From positions 1,218,268 to 1,282,267 of the forward strand of contig NZ_QBUG01000001.1 in NCBI RefSeq assembly GCF_003058225.1: a DNA stretch of 64,000 nucleotides, written 5' to 3'. The translations under genes and the position numbers were made by a program. The DNA comes from Promicromonospora sp. AC04 (GTDB taxonomy: Bacteria; Actinomycetota; Actinomycetes; Actinomycetales; Cellulomonadaceae). Positions within the stretch are counted from its first letter, which is position 1; every line of letters starts with the position of its first letter. The notes beneath the pieces are model-generated. The model was not told where the DNA came from. It worked only from the letters and a program-made list of their open reading frames with translations, and did not search any database. Positions 41,761 to 50,239 of this stretch are shown here, one piece after another.

Positions 41761-42654
41761 TCAGCCGTTCCGCTTCCACCGTGTCGTCGTGTCGCCGGCA
41801 CGAAGCGTCTCGAACCGAAGCCGCCACTGTGGCCACAGACCGGGGTTCGCCGCCAGCACCGGCAGCGCGCTCGTGACCAGCTGCAGCTCACGTAGCCGGC
41901 GCAGGATGGGAAACCCGGTCCACTTGGTCAGGTCGACGCCGTAGGCCTGCACGAAGCGTGGGTAGGCGTCAGGCGGCGGTGTGAGTCTGAGGTGGCCCAC
42001 CGCGATCGGTGTGAGATCCCACTCGCGGGGGCCGTTGGCAGCGGAGTCGAAGTCGCACAGCACGGGTCCGTCCGGCCCGGGGATGACATTGCCCGTGTGA
42101 GCGTCCCCGTGCAGCGGCCCCGGTTGCAGTAACGGCTCCAAGCCGATCAGTTCTTCCTCGAGCTCGTCGGCCACCTCAGCCAGGAAGACATGCTCTTCTG
42201 TGGTCAGCGTCGTGGCCGCAGCAAGGCGAGCACGGATCGACGCCAACTGGTCCCACCGTGGGAGATCCGTCGCTTCCTCGGTGATCGCGTGCAAGCGGCG
42301 CAACAACAGACCCAGGTCCTCGGGACGAACCGGTGCACCTTCGTCCGGCACCTGGTGCCACGTAGTGACCGCGAGACCGTCGACATGGATGGGCTGCTCG
42401 AAGTCCTCAACGAGCCGGACAGCCGGGATGCCGTGTTCAGCCAACCATCGGGCCATGTCGACGCCCCGACGGGCCTTCGCGGATACAGGCTCAGATCCGG
42501 CGATTCGCACGATAATCCCGTAATTGTCGAGTGCGAAAACCGCGTTGTTCGTGAACTTGAGCATCCGAGCACCACGTGGATCCAGCCCAAGCACGCGGCC
42601 TGCCCGAGCTAGCTTCTGATCAGCCCAGGCGCTCGTGCGCGAGCCGTCACTCAC
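41761..42654 (-). CDS. APH-fold kinase 2 (intact motifs)
   Basis: 297 residues starting with a GTG that overlaps the stop of the preceding paralogue (GTGA). The catalytic loop is complete, H182-GDAHTG-N189, with CDFDSAANGPREWDL after it. It is the only one of the three paralogues with a fully consensus active site. It converges with kinase 1, their stops 6 bases apart. A longer upstream reading overlaps the neighbour and was rejected. Confidence 0.82.
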   Translation of the reverse strand: MSDGSRTSAWADQKLARAGRVLGLDPRGARMLKFTNNAVFALDNYGIIVRIAGSEPVSAKARRGVDMARWLAEHGIPAVRLVEDFEQPIHVDGLAVTTWHQVPDEGAPVRPEDLGLLLRRLHAITEEATDLPRWDQLASIRARLAAATTLTTEEHVFLAEVADELEEELIGLEPLLQPGPLHGDAHTGNVIPGPDGPVLCDFDSAANGPREWDLTPIAVGHLRLTPPPDAYPRFVQAYGVDLTKWTGFPILRRLRELQLVTSALPVLAANPGLWPQWRLRFETLRAGDTTTRWKRNG

Positions 42655-43544
42655 GTCTCGTAGATCTCCCAGGCGGCATCGGCCTGGTCGATCGTGGCGT
42701 AACGGTGCTCCCACTGGCTACGGACCCGCGGGCTGGTGTCGATGATAGGCAGCACGCTGCCAAGTAACTGGAGTTCACGCAGGCGGCGGAAGGTGTCGTA
42801 GTGCTCCCATGCCGTGACGTCCCAGCCATATGCGTCCACGAGCTCGGCATGGTGGTCAACGGGGAAGCCGAACCGGGCCTGCGCCACGGCCGCAGGAATA
42901 AGGTCCCATTCCCGAGGGCCGACGGCCACGGAGTCGAAGTCGCACATCACCCCTCCGTGCCGCCCGGCGATAAGGTTCCCGATTTGCGCATCGCCGAATA
43001 TCGGACCGGGCTCCAGCACGTAGCGAACGTCCGCCATCTCGTTGGCGACCTGGTCGGCAAGAGCAAGCAGCCGCTTCCCCTGATCAGTGGTCATCTGTCG
43101 GCGGCCGGCCGTGATGCGATTCCGGGTTGCCTCCAACTGCTGCCATGGCTTGATCGCGGCCGGGGCAGAGGTAAGCGAGTGCATCCTCCTGAGGAACTGG
43201 CCGAGCTGCTTCCCGGTAACTGAAGAGCCCCCATCAGGCACCTGGTGCCAGAACGTGACCATAAAGCCCTCGACCTCTAGGGGTTGAGAGGTCTCGCCCC
43301 AGAGCCGCACGGTGGGCAGATTGTGATCCGCGAACCATTCGGCAGCCGCGATCACCGTGTCGACGAGTCGTGCGATCGGTTCCGAGCCGGCGACACGGAT
43401 CACGACCTGCTCGCGGTCCAGGGCATACAACGCGTTGTTCGTGAACTTGATCAGCCTGGCCTCGTCGGTCTCCAGGCCCGTTATCCCTCCGACACGTTTG
43501 AGCACGGACTGCAATGTCTGGGTGTCGGGAGAGGGATACGACAT
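42651..43544 (-). CDS. APH-fold kinase 3 (catalytic His replaced)
   Basis: 297-residue paralogue of the two kinases. The loop reads F183-GDAQIG-N190: the Asp and Asn are kept, the leading His is Phe and the inner His is Gln. DxD is D202-F-D204, and GPREWDL is kept. It starts 3 bases after HTH-TPR 2 stops, so regulator 2, kinase 3 and kinase 2 form one operon. Confidence 0.82.
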   Translation of the reverse strand: MSYPSPDTQTLQSVLKRVGGITGLETDEARLIKFTNNALYALDREQVVIRVAGSEPIARLVDTVIAAAEWFADHNLPTVRLWGETSQPLEVEGFMVTFWHQVPDGGSSVTGKQLGQFLRRMHSLTSAPAAIKPWQQLEATRNRITAGRRQMTTDQGKRLLALADQVANEMADVRYVLEPGPIFGDAQIGNLIAGRHGGVMCDFDSVAVGPREWDLIPAAVAQARFGFPVDHHAELVDAYGWDVTAWEHYDTFRRLRELQLLGSVLPIIDTSPRVRSQWEHRYATIDQADAAWEIYET

Positions 43545-43547
43545 GGG

Positions 43548-44918
43548 TCAAGTCCTTGGTCGGGCTGCCAGCAGCTGGATGCGGTGGTGCAGGTCGCGGG
43601 CGTCGTCGCGCTCCAGCGTAGCGACATCGCCGACCATATCGATCAGCCGGTCGGCCGGACGCACCGATCGAACCGTAAGCGCGCCGTCAACGGCTTCATG
43701 GCCGATCCGCACTCCGGCGTCGGTGTGTCCGGCCCTGAGGTGTGCGCGGGCGATGTTGGGCATGATGAGTACCTGTGAGCGGGTCATCCCGATCGACCGT
43801 TCGCTGGCCGAGGCCATGTGGTCAATCGCGTCGTCGAGCTCAGATCCGCTGGCGTCCGGAAGCGCCGCGAGGGTGACCCCGGTAATAGCGCTCAGCTCTG
43901 CCTCATCGAAGAAGCGCACCCATTCCTCAGCGCCGTCACGGTCGGCGTTCTCCAGTTCATTTCTCGAGCGAACTAGGGACCGGTTCATCTGGGCCCGATC
44001 GCCTAGATGCGCATATGCCCACGCCTCGTTGGCGCACAGGATCGCGACGGTTACCCCGCAGCCGGAGTCCTGAGCCGCTATCTGACCGAGTTGGAAGAAC
44101 CGCAAGGCTTCAATGTGAAGCCCGCGGTGCAGGTGGAGCCGGCCGAGGCGATTGAGAACATTCGCAGCCAAGGACTGATGGCCCGTTGCCTGAGCCTGCT
44201 CCAGCGCGCGGGAGAAATGTCTGCGCGCCACCGAGTACATGCCAACGTCGAATGACGTCCAGCCTGCCAGGTTATGAAGGTCTGCAAGGGCGATGAGGAG
44301 GTGCTTTCGTGTCTCGTCGCTGGCGTCGGCCAGGAGGAGCTGTTGTGCCCACCGGACTTGCGCGGCAATCGCGTCTCGGCATGCTCCGCCGCCGTGCTGG
44401 TAGTCGACCGCACGCATAGCCGAGGTCAGGGCCGTCAGATGGACGACGTCGGCCATCCCGATTCTGTCGGGCGCGGTGGCAATCTGAGAATCGACTGGCT
44501 GCCACCAGGAAGCGACGTCAGCGACGTCTGCACCCATCGTCGTGTTCGCAGCGTGAGCCAGTGCTCGGCGCACCTCCTGGCGTTCGTCGGCATCGGTCGA
44601 GATCGTGGCCAAGGCCCTACCGAGGACCGCTTCGGTGGACTCGTCGTAGGCCAGCCCCATGTACCCGCGCGGGATCCCGAGGCCGTCCGCTACACGGGTG
44701 AGGACGTCGTGCGCCTGGACCTGACGCCCGTTCATGATCTTGTAGATCTCCGACGGGCTCTGCCCGGTGCGTCGACTGATCGATCGCTGCGACACCCCGG
44801 AGCGTTGCAACAGCTCGTACACCAGCTTCAGGTCGCGTCGAGCGAGCGCGGCCCGCATCTCCTGTCGTTCCCATACCGCGGGGCTGATCGGCTCGTTGAC
44901 GAATGGGTCGACGTTCAT
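43548..44918 (-). CDS. HTH-TPR transcriptional regulator 2
   Basis: 456 residues. HTH in the first 80 (GVSQRSISRRTGQSPSEIYKI, then VADGLGIPRGYMGLAYDE), TPR-like helices after. Nearly the same as regulator 1 through the DNA-binding part (shared EMR.ALA.RDLK.VYELL and GRQV.AHDVL). ATG after GGGAGAG. The 17-bp palindrome lies 88 bases upstream, between this gene and the divergent FxLD lanthipeptide operon, so it probably controls both itself and that operon. Confidence 0.85.
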   Translation of the reverse strand: MNVDPFVNEPISPAVWERQEMRAALARRDLKLVYELLQRSGVSQRSISRRTGQSPSEIYKIMNGRQVQAHDVLTRVADGLGIPRGYMGLAYDESTEAVLGRALATISTDADERQEVRRALAHAANTTMGADVADVASWWQPVDSQIATAPDRIGMADVVHLTALTSAMRAVDYQHGGGACRDAIAAQVRWAQQLLLADASDETRKHLLIALADLHNLAGWTSFDVGMYSVARRHFSRALEQAQATGHQSLAANVLNRLGRLHLHRGLHIEALRFFQLGQIAAQDSGCGVTVAILCANEAWAYAHLGDRAQMNRSLVRSRNELENADRDGAEEWVRFFDEAELSAITGVTLAALPDASGSELDDAIDHMASASERSIGMTRSQVLIMPNIARAHLRAGHTDAGVRIGHEAVDGALTVRSVRPADRLIDMVGDVATLERDDARDLHHRIQLLAARPRT

Positions 44919-45005
44919 GGCTCTCCCTGGACGGTGATCCCTGAGAAGCAGGTTATGGCCAAACGTCCACGAGAGGGAGAGGGGCGAGCGTCATGCAGCA
45001 GAGAG

Positions 45006-45022
45006 GACTACCAGTGGTAGTC
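45006..45022. promoter_or_regulatory. operator palindrome GACTACC-AGT-GGTAGTC
   Basis: Same 7-bp arms as the site at 39359, differing only in the 3-base centre. Additional half-sites (GACTACT, CCACTACC) follow within 30 bases. It sits 88 bases before HTH-TPR 2 and 142 before the first gene of the FxLD operon. Confidence 0.72.
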
Positions 45023-45163
45023 ACGACGATGACTACTGATTCCCACTACCGCCATGACTCTTCTCCAGGGCGCCTAAGCAGGCAACGTGAGTCCTTGCAC
45101 CCCGACCGCCGGGCGGCGCCATCAGAATCGGTGGCCAGCACCTACAAAGGCTGGAGGACCGCG

Positions 45164-45505
45164 ATGAGCCCATCGACTACCGGAGCAGACGTCCGGGCTC
45201 CTGATGAGCTGGGGCATGTCATGGACGTCGCCAGGCGCATCACCAGTTCGATCGGCAACGAGCGCATCGAGCTGATCACCATGACTCGCGACCGCATCTG
45301 CCTTCAGCCAACCAGGATGGACGACGGCGAACGGATTGCCCGTGCGATCGGCTGTGATCTGCCGCTGGACCATCGCATGCTCGTGCCAGGCCACACACTC
45401 TGGACCGGCGACATCGACTGTATGGAGGTTCAGGTGCGCTCCGTACTTCGAGGCCCACGCCGACTAGAAGACCCAACTACAGCTCTAGTTCCATTCGAAG
45501 GATGA
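45164..45505 (+). CDS. hypothetical protein at head of the FxLD operon, 113 aa
   Basis: Starts MSPSTTGADVRAPDE after GGAGG with 6-base spacing. A helix follows (LGHVMDVARRITSSIG), then strands ending MEVQVRSVLRGPRRLED. Unknown family. Its TGA overlaps the possible first ATG of the methyltransferase, so it belongs to the operon and may be a regulator or accessory for the lanthipeptide. Longer upstream readings cross the operator region and were rejected. Confidence 0.6.
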   Translation: MSPSTTGADVRAPDELGHVMDVARRITSSIGNERIELITMTRDRICLQPTRMDDGERIARAIGCDLPLDHRMLVPGHTLWTGDIDCMEVQVRSVLRGPRRLEDPTTALVPFEG

Positions 45506-45507
45506 GG

Positions 45508-46722
45508 ATGAATCTGACGACCGATACGACGCAAGCGCGCGAGGCTATGGTGACCCGGTTGGAAGGCCGGGTGACTTCGGCCGCGGTGCTGGCCGCTTTG
45601 CGTGCTGTGCCGCGGGAGGCGTTCGTGCCGGCGGACACGCCGTTGGAAGAGACGTATTCGCCGGATCGGCCGGTGGTCACCCGGCGTGATGAGCATGGCG
45701 CGGACACCTCGTCGGTCTCGGCGCCGTCGTTGCAGGGACGGATGATCGAGCTTGCGCAGGTCGGTCCTGGTGCTCGGGTGCTGGAGATCGGCAGTGGCGG
45801 GTACAACGCGGCGCTGCTGGCCGAGGTCGTGGGCGAGGCGGGGTCGGTGGTGAGCATCGACATCGACCCGTGGGTCACGGCGCGCGCGGTGGAGTGCCTG
45901 GCGGCGACCGGGTACGGCGAGCGGGTGGCGGTTCTGACCGGTGACGGCGAACTGCCGGTGGAAGGACATGGTCCGTTCGACGCGATCTTGGTGACGGTTG
46001 GTGCGTGGGACATCGCGCCGGCCTGGCTGGCCCAGCTGGTAGACGGTGGACGGCTGGTCGTCCCGCTGCGGATGCGGTCCGTGACCCGGACGCTCGCGCT
46101 GCGCTGGGATGGCGACCACCTCGTTTCCGAAGGCGCCGAGACCGGTGGGTTCGTGCCGATGCAGGGCATTGGCGGGCACGACGAGCACGCGTTGCACCTG
46201 CCCGACCCGGACGGTGGGTACCTGACGCTGCGGTTCGACGACGAGGTGCCCGCCCAGCCGCACCTGCTGGACGGCGTTCTGGCGACTGCGCCTGTGGAGG
46301 TGTGGTCGGGCGTGCCGCTCGCTCACGGGCAGGATTTCTCTGGCCTGCACCTGTGGTTCGCGTCCTTCCTGGACGGGTTCTGCCGGGTCAATGCCGACCC
46401 GGGCAGCACGCTGTCCGGGCTGCAGGCGCAAACCTGGTTCCCGTTCGGGACGGCCGGCGGGGACTCCTTCGCATACCTCGCGATCCGGCCACTGCCCGAC
46501 GGCGGGGGCGTGGAGTTCGGAGCCCGAGCCTGGGGGCCTGATGCCGTCGAGGCCGCTGAGCGCCTCAACGCTCAGATTGAGGAGTGGGACAAGGCCGGGC
46601 GTCCAGACCACGCCGAGATCGCCTACTGGCCCGACGGCGCTGACCTGACGGCTGCGCCGGGCGCGGCGCACCTACGCAAGGCGCACGGCGTCATCACGAT
46701 CTCCTGGCCGGTCGCATCCTGA
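45508..46722 (+). CDS. FxLD-system PIMT-like O-methyltransferase
   Basis: 404 residues. The N-terminal domain is of protein-L-isoaspartate methyltransferase type: SAPSLQGRMIELAQV, then SAM motif I ARVLEIGSGGYNAALL (about 90-104), with VVSIDIDPW after it. An extra C-terminal domain of about 190 residues is typical of the enzyme in FxLD clusters. Related lanthipeptide enzymes methylate an Asp in the cyclised peptide, leading to aspartimide or isoaspartate. The precursor's Asp45-Gly46 is the likely target. The second of two close ATGs is used for better spacing from the GAAGGA site. Confidence 0.88.
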   Translation: MNLTTDTTQAREAMVTRLEGRVTSAAVLAALRAVPREAFVPADTPLEETYSPDRPVVTRRDEHGADTSSVSAPSLQGRMIELAQVGPGARVLEIGSGGYNAALLAEVVGEAGSVVSIDIDPWVTARAVECLAATGYGERVAVLTGDGELPVEGHGPFDAILVTVGAWDIAPAWLAQLVDGGRLVVPLRMRSVTRTLALRWDGDHLVSEGAETGGFVPMQGIGGHDEHALHLPDPDGGYLTLRFDDEVPAQPHLLDGVLATAPVEVWSGVPLAHGQDFSGLHLWFASFLDGFCRVNADPGSTLSGLQAQTWFPFGTAGGDSFAYLAIRPLPDGGGVEFGARAWGPDAVEAAERLNAQIEEWDKAGRPDHAEIAYWPDGADLTAAPGAAHLRKAHGVITISWPVAS

Positions 46723-46771
46723 CCGGCCAGGTCACCCCGCACGGCACCACCACCTTCAAGGAGGACACTGC

Positions 46772-46966
46772 ATGACCCCCACCCTGGCCCTTGACGCCCC
46801 TGCCCCGACGCTGAACCTGGCACTGCTCGACGAGGACTTCGAGCTCGACCTGCGCGTGATCGAGTCCACGACGCCGCTGGTGGCCACGATGTGCTCTACG
46901 AGCGACGGCTGCGGCAGCTCCTGCGAGAACAGCGCCTGCACGACAGGCAAGAACGCTCCGTTCTGA
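46772..46966 (+). CDS. FxLD-family lanthipeptide precursor
   Basis: 64-residue precursor. Leader about residues 1-32 with the FELDL motif at 23-27 that class I LanB enzymes recognise. The core has Thr33, Thr34, Thr39, Cys41, Ser/Thr42-44, Asp45-Gly46, Cys47, Ser49-50, Cys51, Ser54, Cys56 and Thr57-58. Four Cys and plentiful Ser/Thr allow up to four thioether rings. AAGGAGG precedes the ATG. It lies between the methyltransferase and LanB genes, as in other FxLD clusters. The antimicrobial or signalling role is unknown. Confidence 0.93.
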   Translation: MTPTLALDAPAPTLNLALLDEDFELDLRVIESTTPLVATMCSTSDGCGSSCENSACTTGKNAPF

Positions 46967-46977
46967 TCCACACCTCT

Positions 46978-47006
46978 GGTGGCGCACCCCATGCGGGTGC
47001 GCCACC
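46978..47006 (+). terminator. attenuator hairpin between precursor and LanB genes
   Basis: A perfect 12-bp stem (GGTGGCGCACCC and complement) with a 5-base loop, 11 bases after the precursor stop and ending 26 bases before the LanB start. No T tract. Such hairpins usually let more precursor than enzyme mRNA accumulate. Confidence 0.65.
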
Positions 47007-47032
47007 AGCAACCTCTTGGAAGGAGTCCCCGG

Positions 47033-50000
47033 ATGACCGCACGACTGCGCACCGCAGGCCCGCTGCTCGTGCGGGCGTCCACCGCCCCGGACGACCTTCC
47101 CATCCCGGTCGGCCTCGACCCAGCAACGGCACCCCTCACGGACCTGACCAGATGGCTGAGGACCGCGTGGACTCACGACGGGATCCGGGAGGCGATCTCC
47201 GTCGCCAGCCCCGCGCTCGCCGACCGCATCGCCACGGTCCTGCCCTCACCCAACACGAGTCCACAGAGCGGCCCGGAGCCCCGGGCAATCCGGCGTGCCG
47301 TGCGCAGCCTGGCGATCTATCTGATCCGATGGGAGCGGCGCAGCACGCCATTCGGGCTGTTCGCGGGGGTAACCACTGCCGTACCAGGACCGACCACGTC
47401 CCCTGCTCTGCCTGCCTGGCGGCCGGTGGCTCGGCCCGACGCCGAATGGCTCCGTCTGACCAGCTCGGCCCTGGCAGACAGCGCGGATCCTGCCTGGCAC
47501 CAGGTAGTGACCGCGAACGCGCTCGCCGTTGAGCGCGACGGTCGACTCCTGCTTGAGCCACGCCAAACGGACGACGGCCCCGGGACCACGTTGCGGGACG
47601 TCTCGATCCGCGCCACACCATTGGTACGCGCGGCCCTCACCGCCGCGCGCACACCCGTCGACCTTGCCGTCCTGACCGAACGCCTGGCCCAGGCGACCCA
47701 GGCCGACGACGCGCGGCGTGCCCGGCTGCGCGTCCTGCTGGCCGCACTCCTGGACCAGGGATTCCTCGTCTCCTCCGTCGCTCCGGCCTCGACCGCCGGC
47801 ACCGGCCTGGACGGACTCCTCACACTCGCCGGCACCACCAGTGCTCCGACACGAGCCGCGTTGGCACGGATCCGGGAACTGCTCGGCCGGTACAACGCCC
47901 CGGGCGGCGGGACGGCCTCCAGTCGGACGGCTTTGACCACGCAGCTACGAGAAGTGACCCCGCAGGCGGCCACCGTGCTAGCGGTGGACACCCGTTTCGA
48001 GGGCGGTCTGACCGTCCCGCCGGCTGTCGTGCGGGAAGCGGAGCGTGCCGCCTCGGCCCTGCTGCGGATGTCGACAGAACCCTTCGGTGCAGTCCGGTGG
48101 CTGGACTACCACGCCCGGTTCCGCGCCCGGTACGGCACCGGCACCCCGGTCCCGGTCACCGACCTGGTCTCCGACGCCGGCCTCGGCTACCCGACCGGGT
48201 TCCTCGGCGCACCACGAACCCGTCCGGCTTGGCGTCAGGTCACCGACCGGGACGCCGTCGTGCTCAACCTCCTGCACCGCGCGGCCCTGGACGCTAAGGA
48301 CGAGGTCGTCCTGACCGACGCCGACGTCACCGCCCTCACCGTGGGAGACCCGGACGCTGCGGTCCCGCCGGCACGGTGCGAGCTCGGTTTCACCATCCAC
48401 ACGTCATCACCCGAGGCGCTGGCGCGCGGGGACTTCCAGCTGGGGGTCACCGCGGCACCAGAGTCGGCCACCAGTCTGACCGGCCGGTTCGCTCACCTGC
48501 TCGACCCCGGTGACCAGGACCGCCTGGGCCGATACTTCGCCGCACCCGGAACCGCTCCGGACCGGCCTCTTGTCGCGCAGATGCTCTTTCGTCCCCGGCG
48601 GGCAAGCGCCGACAACGTCGTGCGCGTGCCGGTCCTGACCGATCACGTGATCGTCCTGGACGAGCACTACGACGGCCCGGCCACGCGCATCGGCGTCCAC
48701 GACCTGGCCGTGACCGGGGACGACGAGCAGCTCTACCTCGTGCAGGCCTCGACCGCTCGCCGCGTCGTCCCGGTGCTGCCGCACGCGCTGGAGCTGACGT
48801 CGCGGACCCCACCCCTGGCGCGGTTCCTGGCCGAGGTCGCCGACGCCAGGTGCACCGTGTTCCGCCCGTTCGACCTTGGCGCTGCCCGCACCATGGACCA
48901 CACCCCACGCGTGCGCTACGGGCGCACCCTCCTGGCTCCCGCACGGTGGATCCTGCATACCGCCCAGCTCACCGGGCCAGGCCCCTGGTGGGACCGGTTC
49001 GACGCCTGGTGCGCGCGCCACCGGGCCCCCTCCAGGCTCGTGCTGACCCAGGACGGCACGCACCTGCCGCTCGACCTGGACCAGCCCCTGGACCGCCGCC
49101 TGTTGGAGCACCTGGCAGCGGGCAGAAGCACGGTCGAATTCCATGAGCAGATCCCGGACGGTGACGGGTGGCTCGGCCGTCCGGTCGAAGTCGTGGCGCC
49201 CATGACGCCTCAGGACCCGCCCGACCGGCTCCCACCCAGCTCAGCCTTCACTGCTTGGAGCCGCACCACCCCGGACGACCCCACCATCGATATGGTCCGG
49301 CAGAGCGCAGCAGGCCAGCCGCTGCCCGACCGTGCCGCGGAGGTGGGCGGTCTTCTGCGTGGTGGGCTGGTCGTGGTGCGCATCGCCGGCGCCCCGACCC
49401 GTTTCGACCAGCTCGTCACCGACCACCTGCCCCGCCTGTCCCGGGAGGTGGCCGCCACGCACCCACACCGGTGGTGGTTCACCCGGTTGCGTGACCTCGT
49501 CCTGCCCGAACGCGACCAGTACCTTCAGATGACCCTGAACCTGCACAGCCCCAAGGCCGCCGCAGAGGCACTGCCGATCATCGCGCGAGTTCTGGAGAGT
49601 ATGGCCGCCGCGGGCGTGCCGAGCGAGGCCAGCATCCATGCCCATCACCCCCGCACCGGGATCTTCGGCACCGGGCCCGTCCTGCATGCTGCCTACGACG
49701 TGTTCGCGGCCGACGCGATCGCTGCCGTCGAGCAGGTCCGATTGGCCTCCAACGCCACCGGTATGGTCCCCGGCCGGGGACTGGGGTTGGCGGCGGCCTC
49801 ATTCGTCGACCTGGCCACCGCCCTGGCCGATGACCCCACCGCCGGATACCAGCTCGTGCTGGACACCGTCCAGCACACCCCCGGCAAGCTCGACCGTGAC
49901 GCGATCGAAGCTGCATGCTCGTTCGCCGATCCCACCGCCGACCACTACGGTCTCCGCGCGGCAGGTGGCGATGCGGTAGCCGATGCCTGGACCCACCGGC

Positions 50001-50239
50001 GGACTGCCTTGACCACCTATCGAGGCCACTCCACGACCGTGCCCACCCCGGAGACCCTGCGCCGGGTGATCGGTGCACTGTGGCGGGACCACTACGCGCG
50101 GGTGCTCGACGTCGACGTCGAGCTGGAGCGCTCTGCCCGTCTGATCGCGCGGCGCGCCGCACAGCGGCTCCTCGCTCTCCAGGCGTCTCGACGGCCAGCC
50201 CGGCAGATGTCCTTCCAGATGGCTGGGGAGGTCCAATGA
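47033..50239 (+). CDS. lanB: full-length class I lanthipeptide dehydratase (LanB)
   Basis: 1068 residues, tRNA-dependent Ser/Thr dehydratase. The N-terminal glutamylation domain has the hallmark RSTPFGLFAG at about 103-112 and PFGAVRWLDYHARFRARYG later. The C-terminal part (from about 820) is the SpaB_C elimination domain (HRWWFTRLRDLVLPERDQYL and GTGPVLHAAYDVFAADA). Both parts needed to glutamylate and eliminate are present in one chain. ATG after GGAAGGAG. Stop overlaps LanC (ATGA). The window's second lanthipeptide-type operon has no copy of this gene. Confidence 0.93.
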   Translation: MTARLRTAGPLLVRASTAPDDLPIPVGLDPATAPLTDLTRWLRTAWTHDGIREAISVASPALADRIATVLPSPNTSPQSGPEPRAIRRAVRSLAIYLIRWERRSTPFGLFAGVTTAVPGPTTSPALPAWRPVARPDAEWLRLTSSALADSADPAWHQVVTANALAVERDGRLLLEPRQTDDGPGTTLRDVSIRATPLVRAALTAARTPVDLAVLTERLAQATQADDARRARLRVLLAALLDQGFLVSSVAPASTAGTGLDGLLTLAGTTSAPTRAALARIRELLGRYNAPGGGTASSRTALTTQLREVTPQAATVLAVDTRFEGGLTVPPAVVREAERAASALLRMSTEPFGAVRWLDYHARFRARYGTGTPVPVTDLVSDAGLGYPTGFLGAPRTRPAWRQVTDRDAVVLNLLHRAALDAKDEVVLTDADVTALTVGDPDAAVPPARCELGFTIHTSSPEALARGDFQLGVTAAPESATSLTGRFAHLLDPGDQDRLGRYFAAPGTAPDRPLVAQMLFRPRRASADNVVRVPVLTDHVIVLDEHYDGPATRIGVHDLAVTGDDEQLYLVQASTARRVVPVLPHALELTSRTPPLARFLAEVADARCTVFRPFDLGAARTMDHTPRVRYGRTLLAPARWILHTAQLTGPGPWWDRFDAWCARHRAPSRLVLTQDGTHLPLDLDQPLDRRLLEHLAAGRSTVEFHEQIPDGDGWLGRPVEVVAPMTPQDPPDRLPPSSAFTAWSRTTPDDPTIDMVRQSAAGQPLPDRAAEVGGLLRGGLVVVRIAGAPTRFDQLVTDHLPRLSREVAATHPHRWWFTRLRDLVLPERDQYLQMTLNLHSPKAAAEALPIIARVLESMAAAGVPSEASIHAHHPRTGIFGTGPVLHAAYDVFAADAIAAVEQVRLASNATGMVPGRGLGLAAASFVDLATALADDPTAGYQLVLDTVQHTPGKLDRDAIEAACSFADPTADHYGLRAAGGDAVADAWTHRRTALTTYRGHSTTVPTPETLRRVIGALWRDHYARVLDVDVELERSARLIARRAAQRLLALQASRRPARQMSFQMAGEVQ

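Noticed and set aside
40825..43544. Aminoglycoside resistance by the APH-fold genes
   Set aside because: The fold is shared with many kinases, two of three copies have altered catalytic residues, and their coupling to HTH-TPR regulators points elsewhere.
45430..46671. 413-codon minus-strand ORF across the FxLD methyltransferase
   Set aside because: Antisense shadow; the plus-strand frame has clear SAM motifs.
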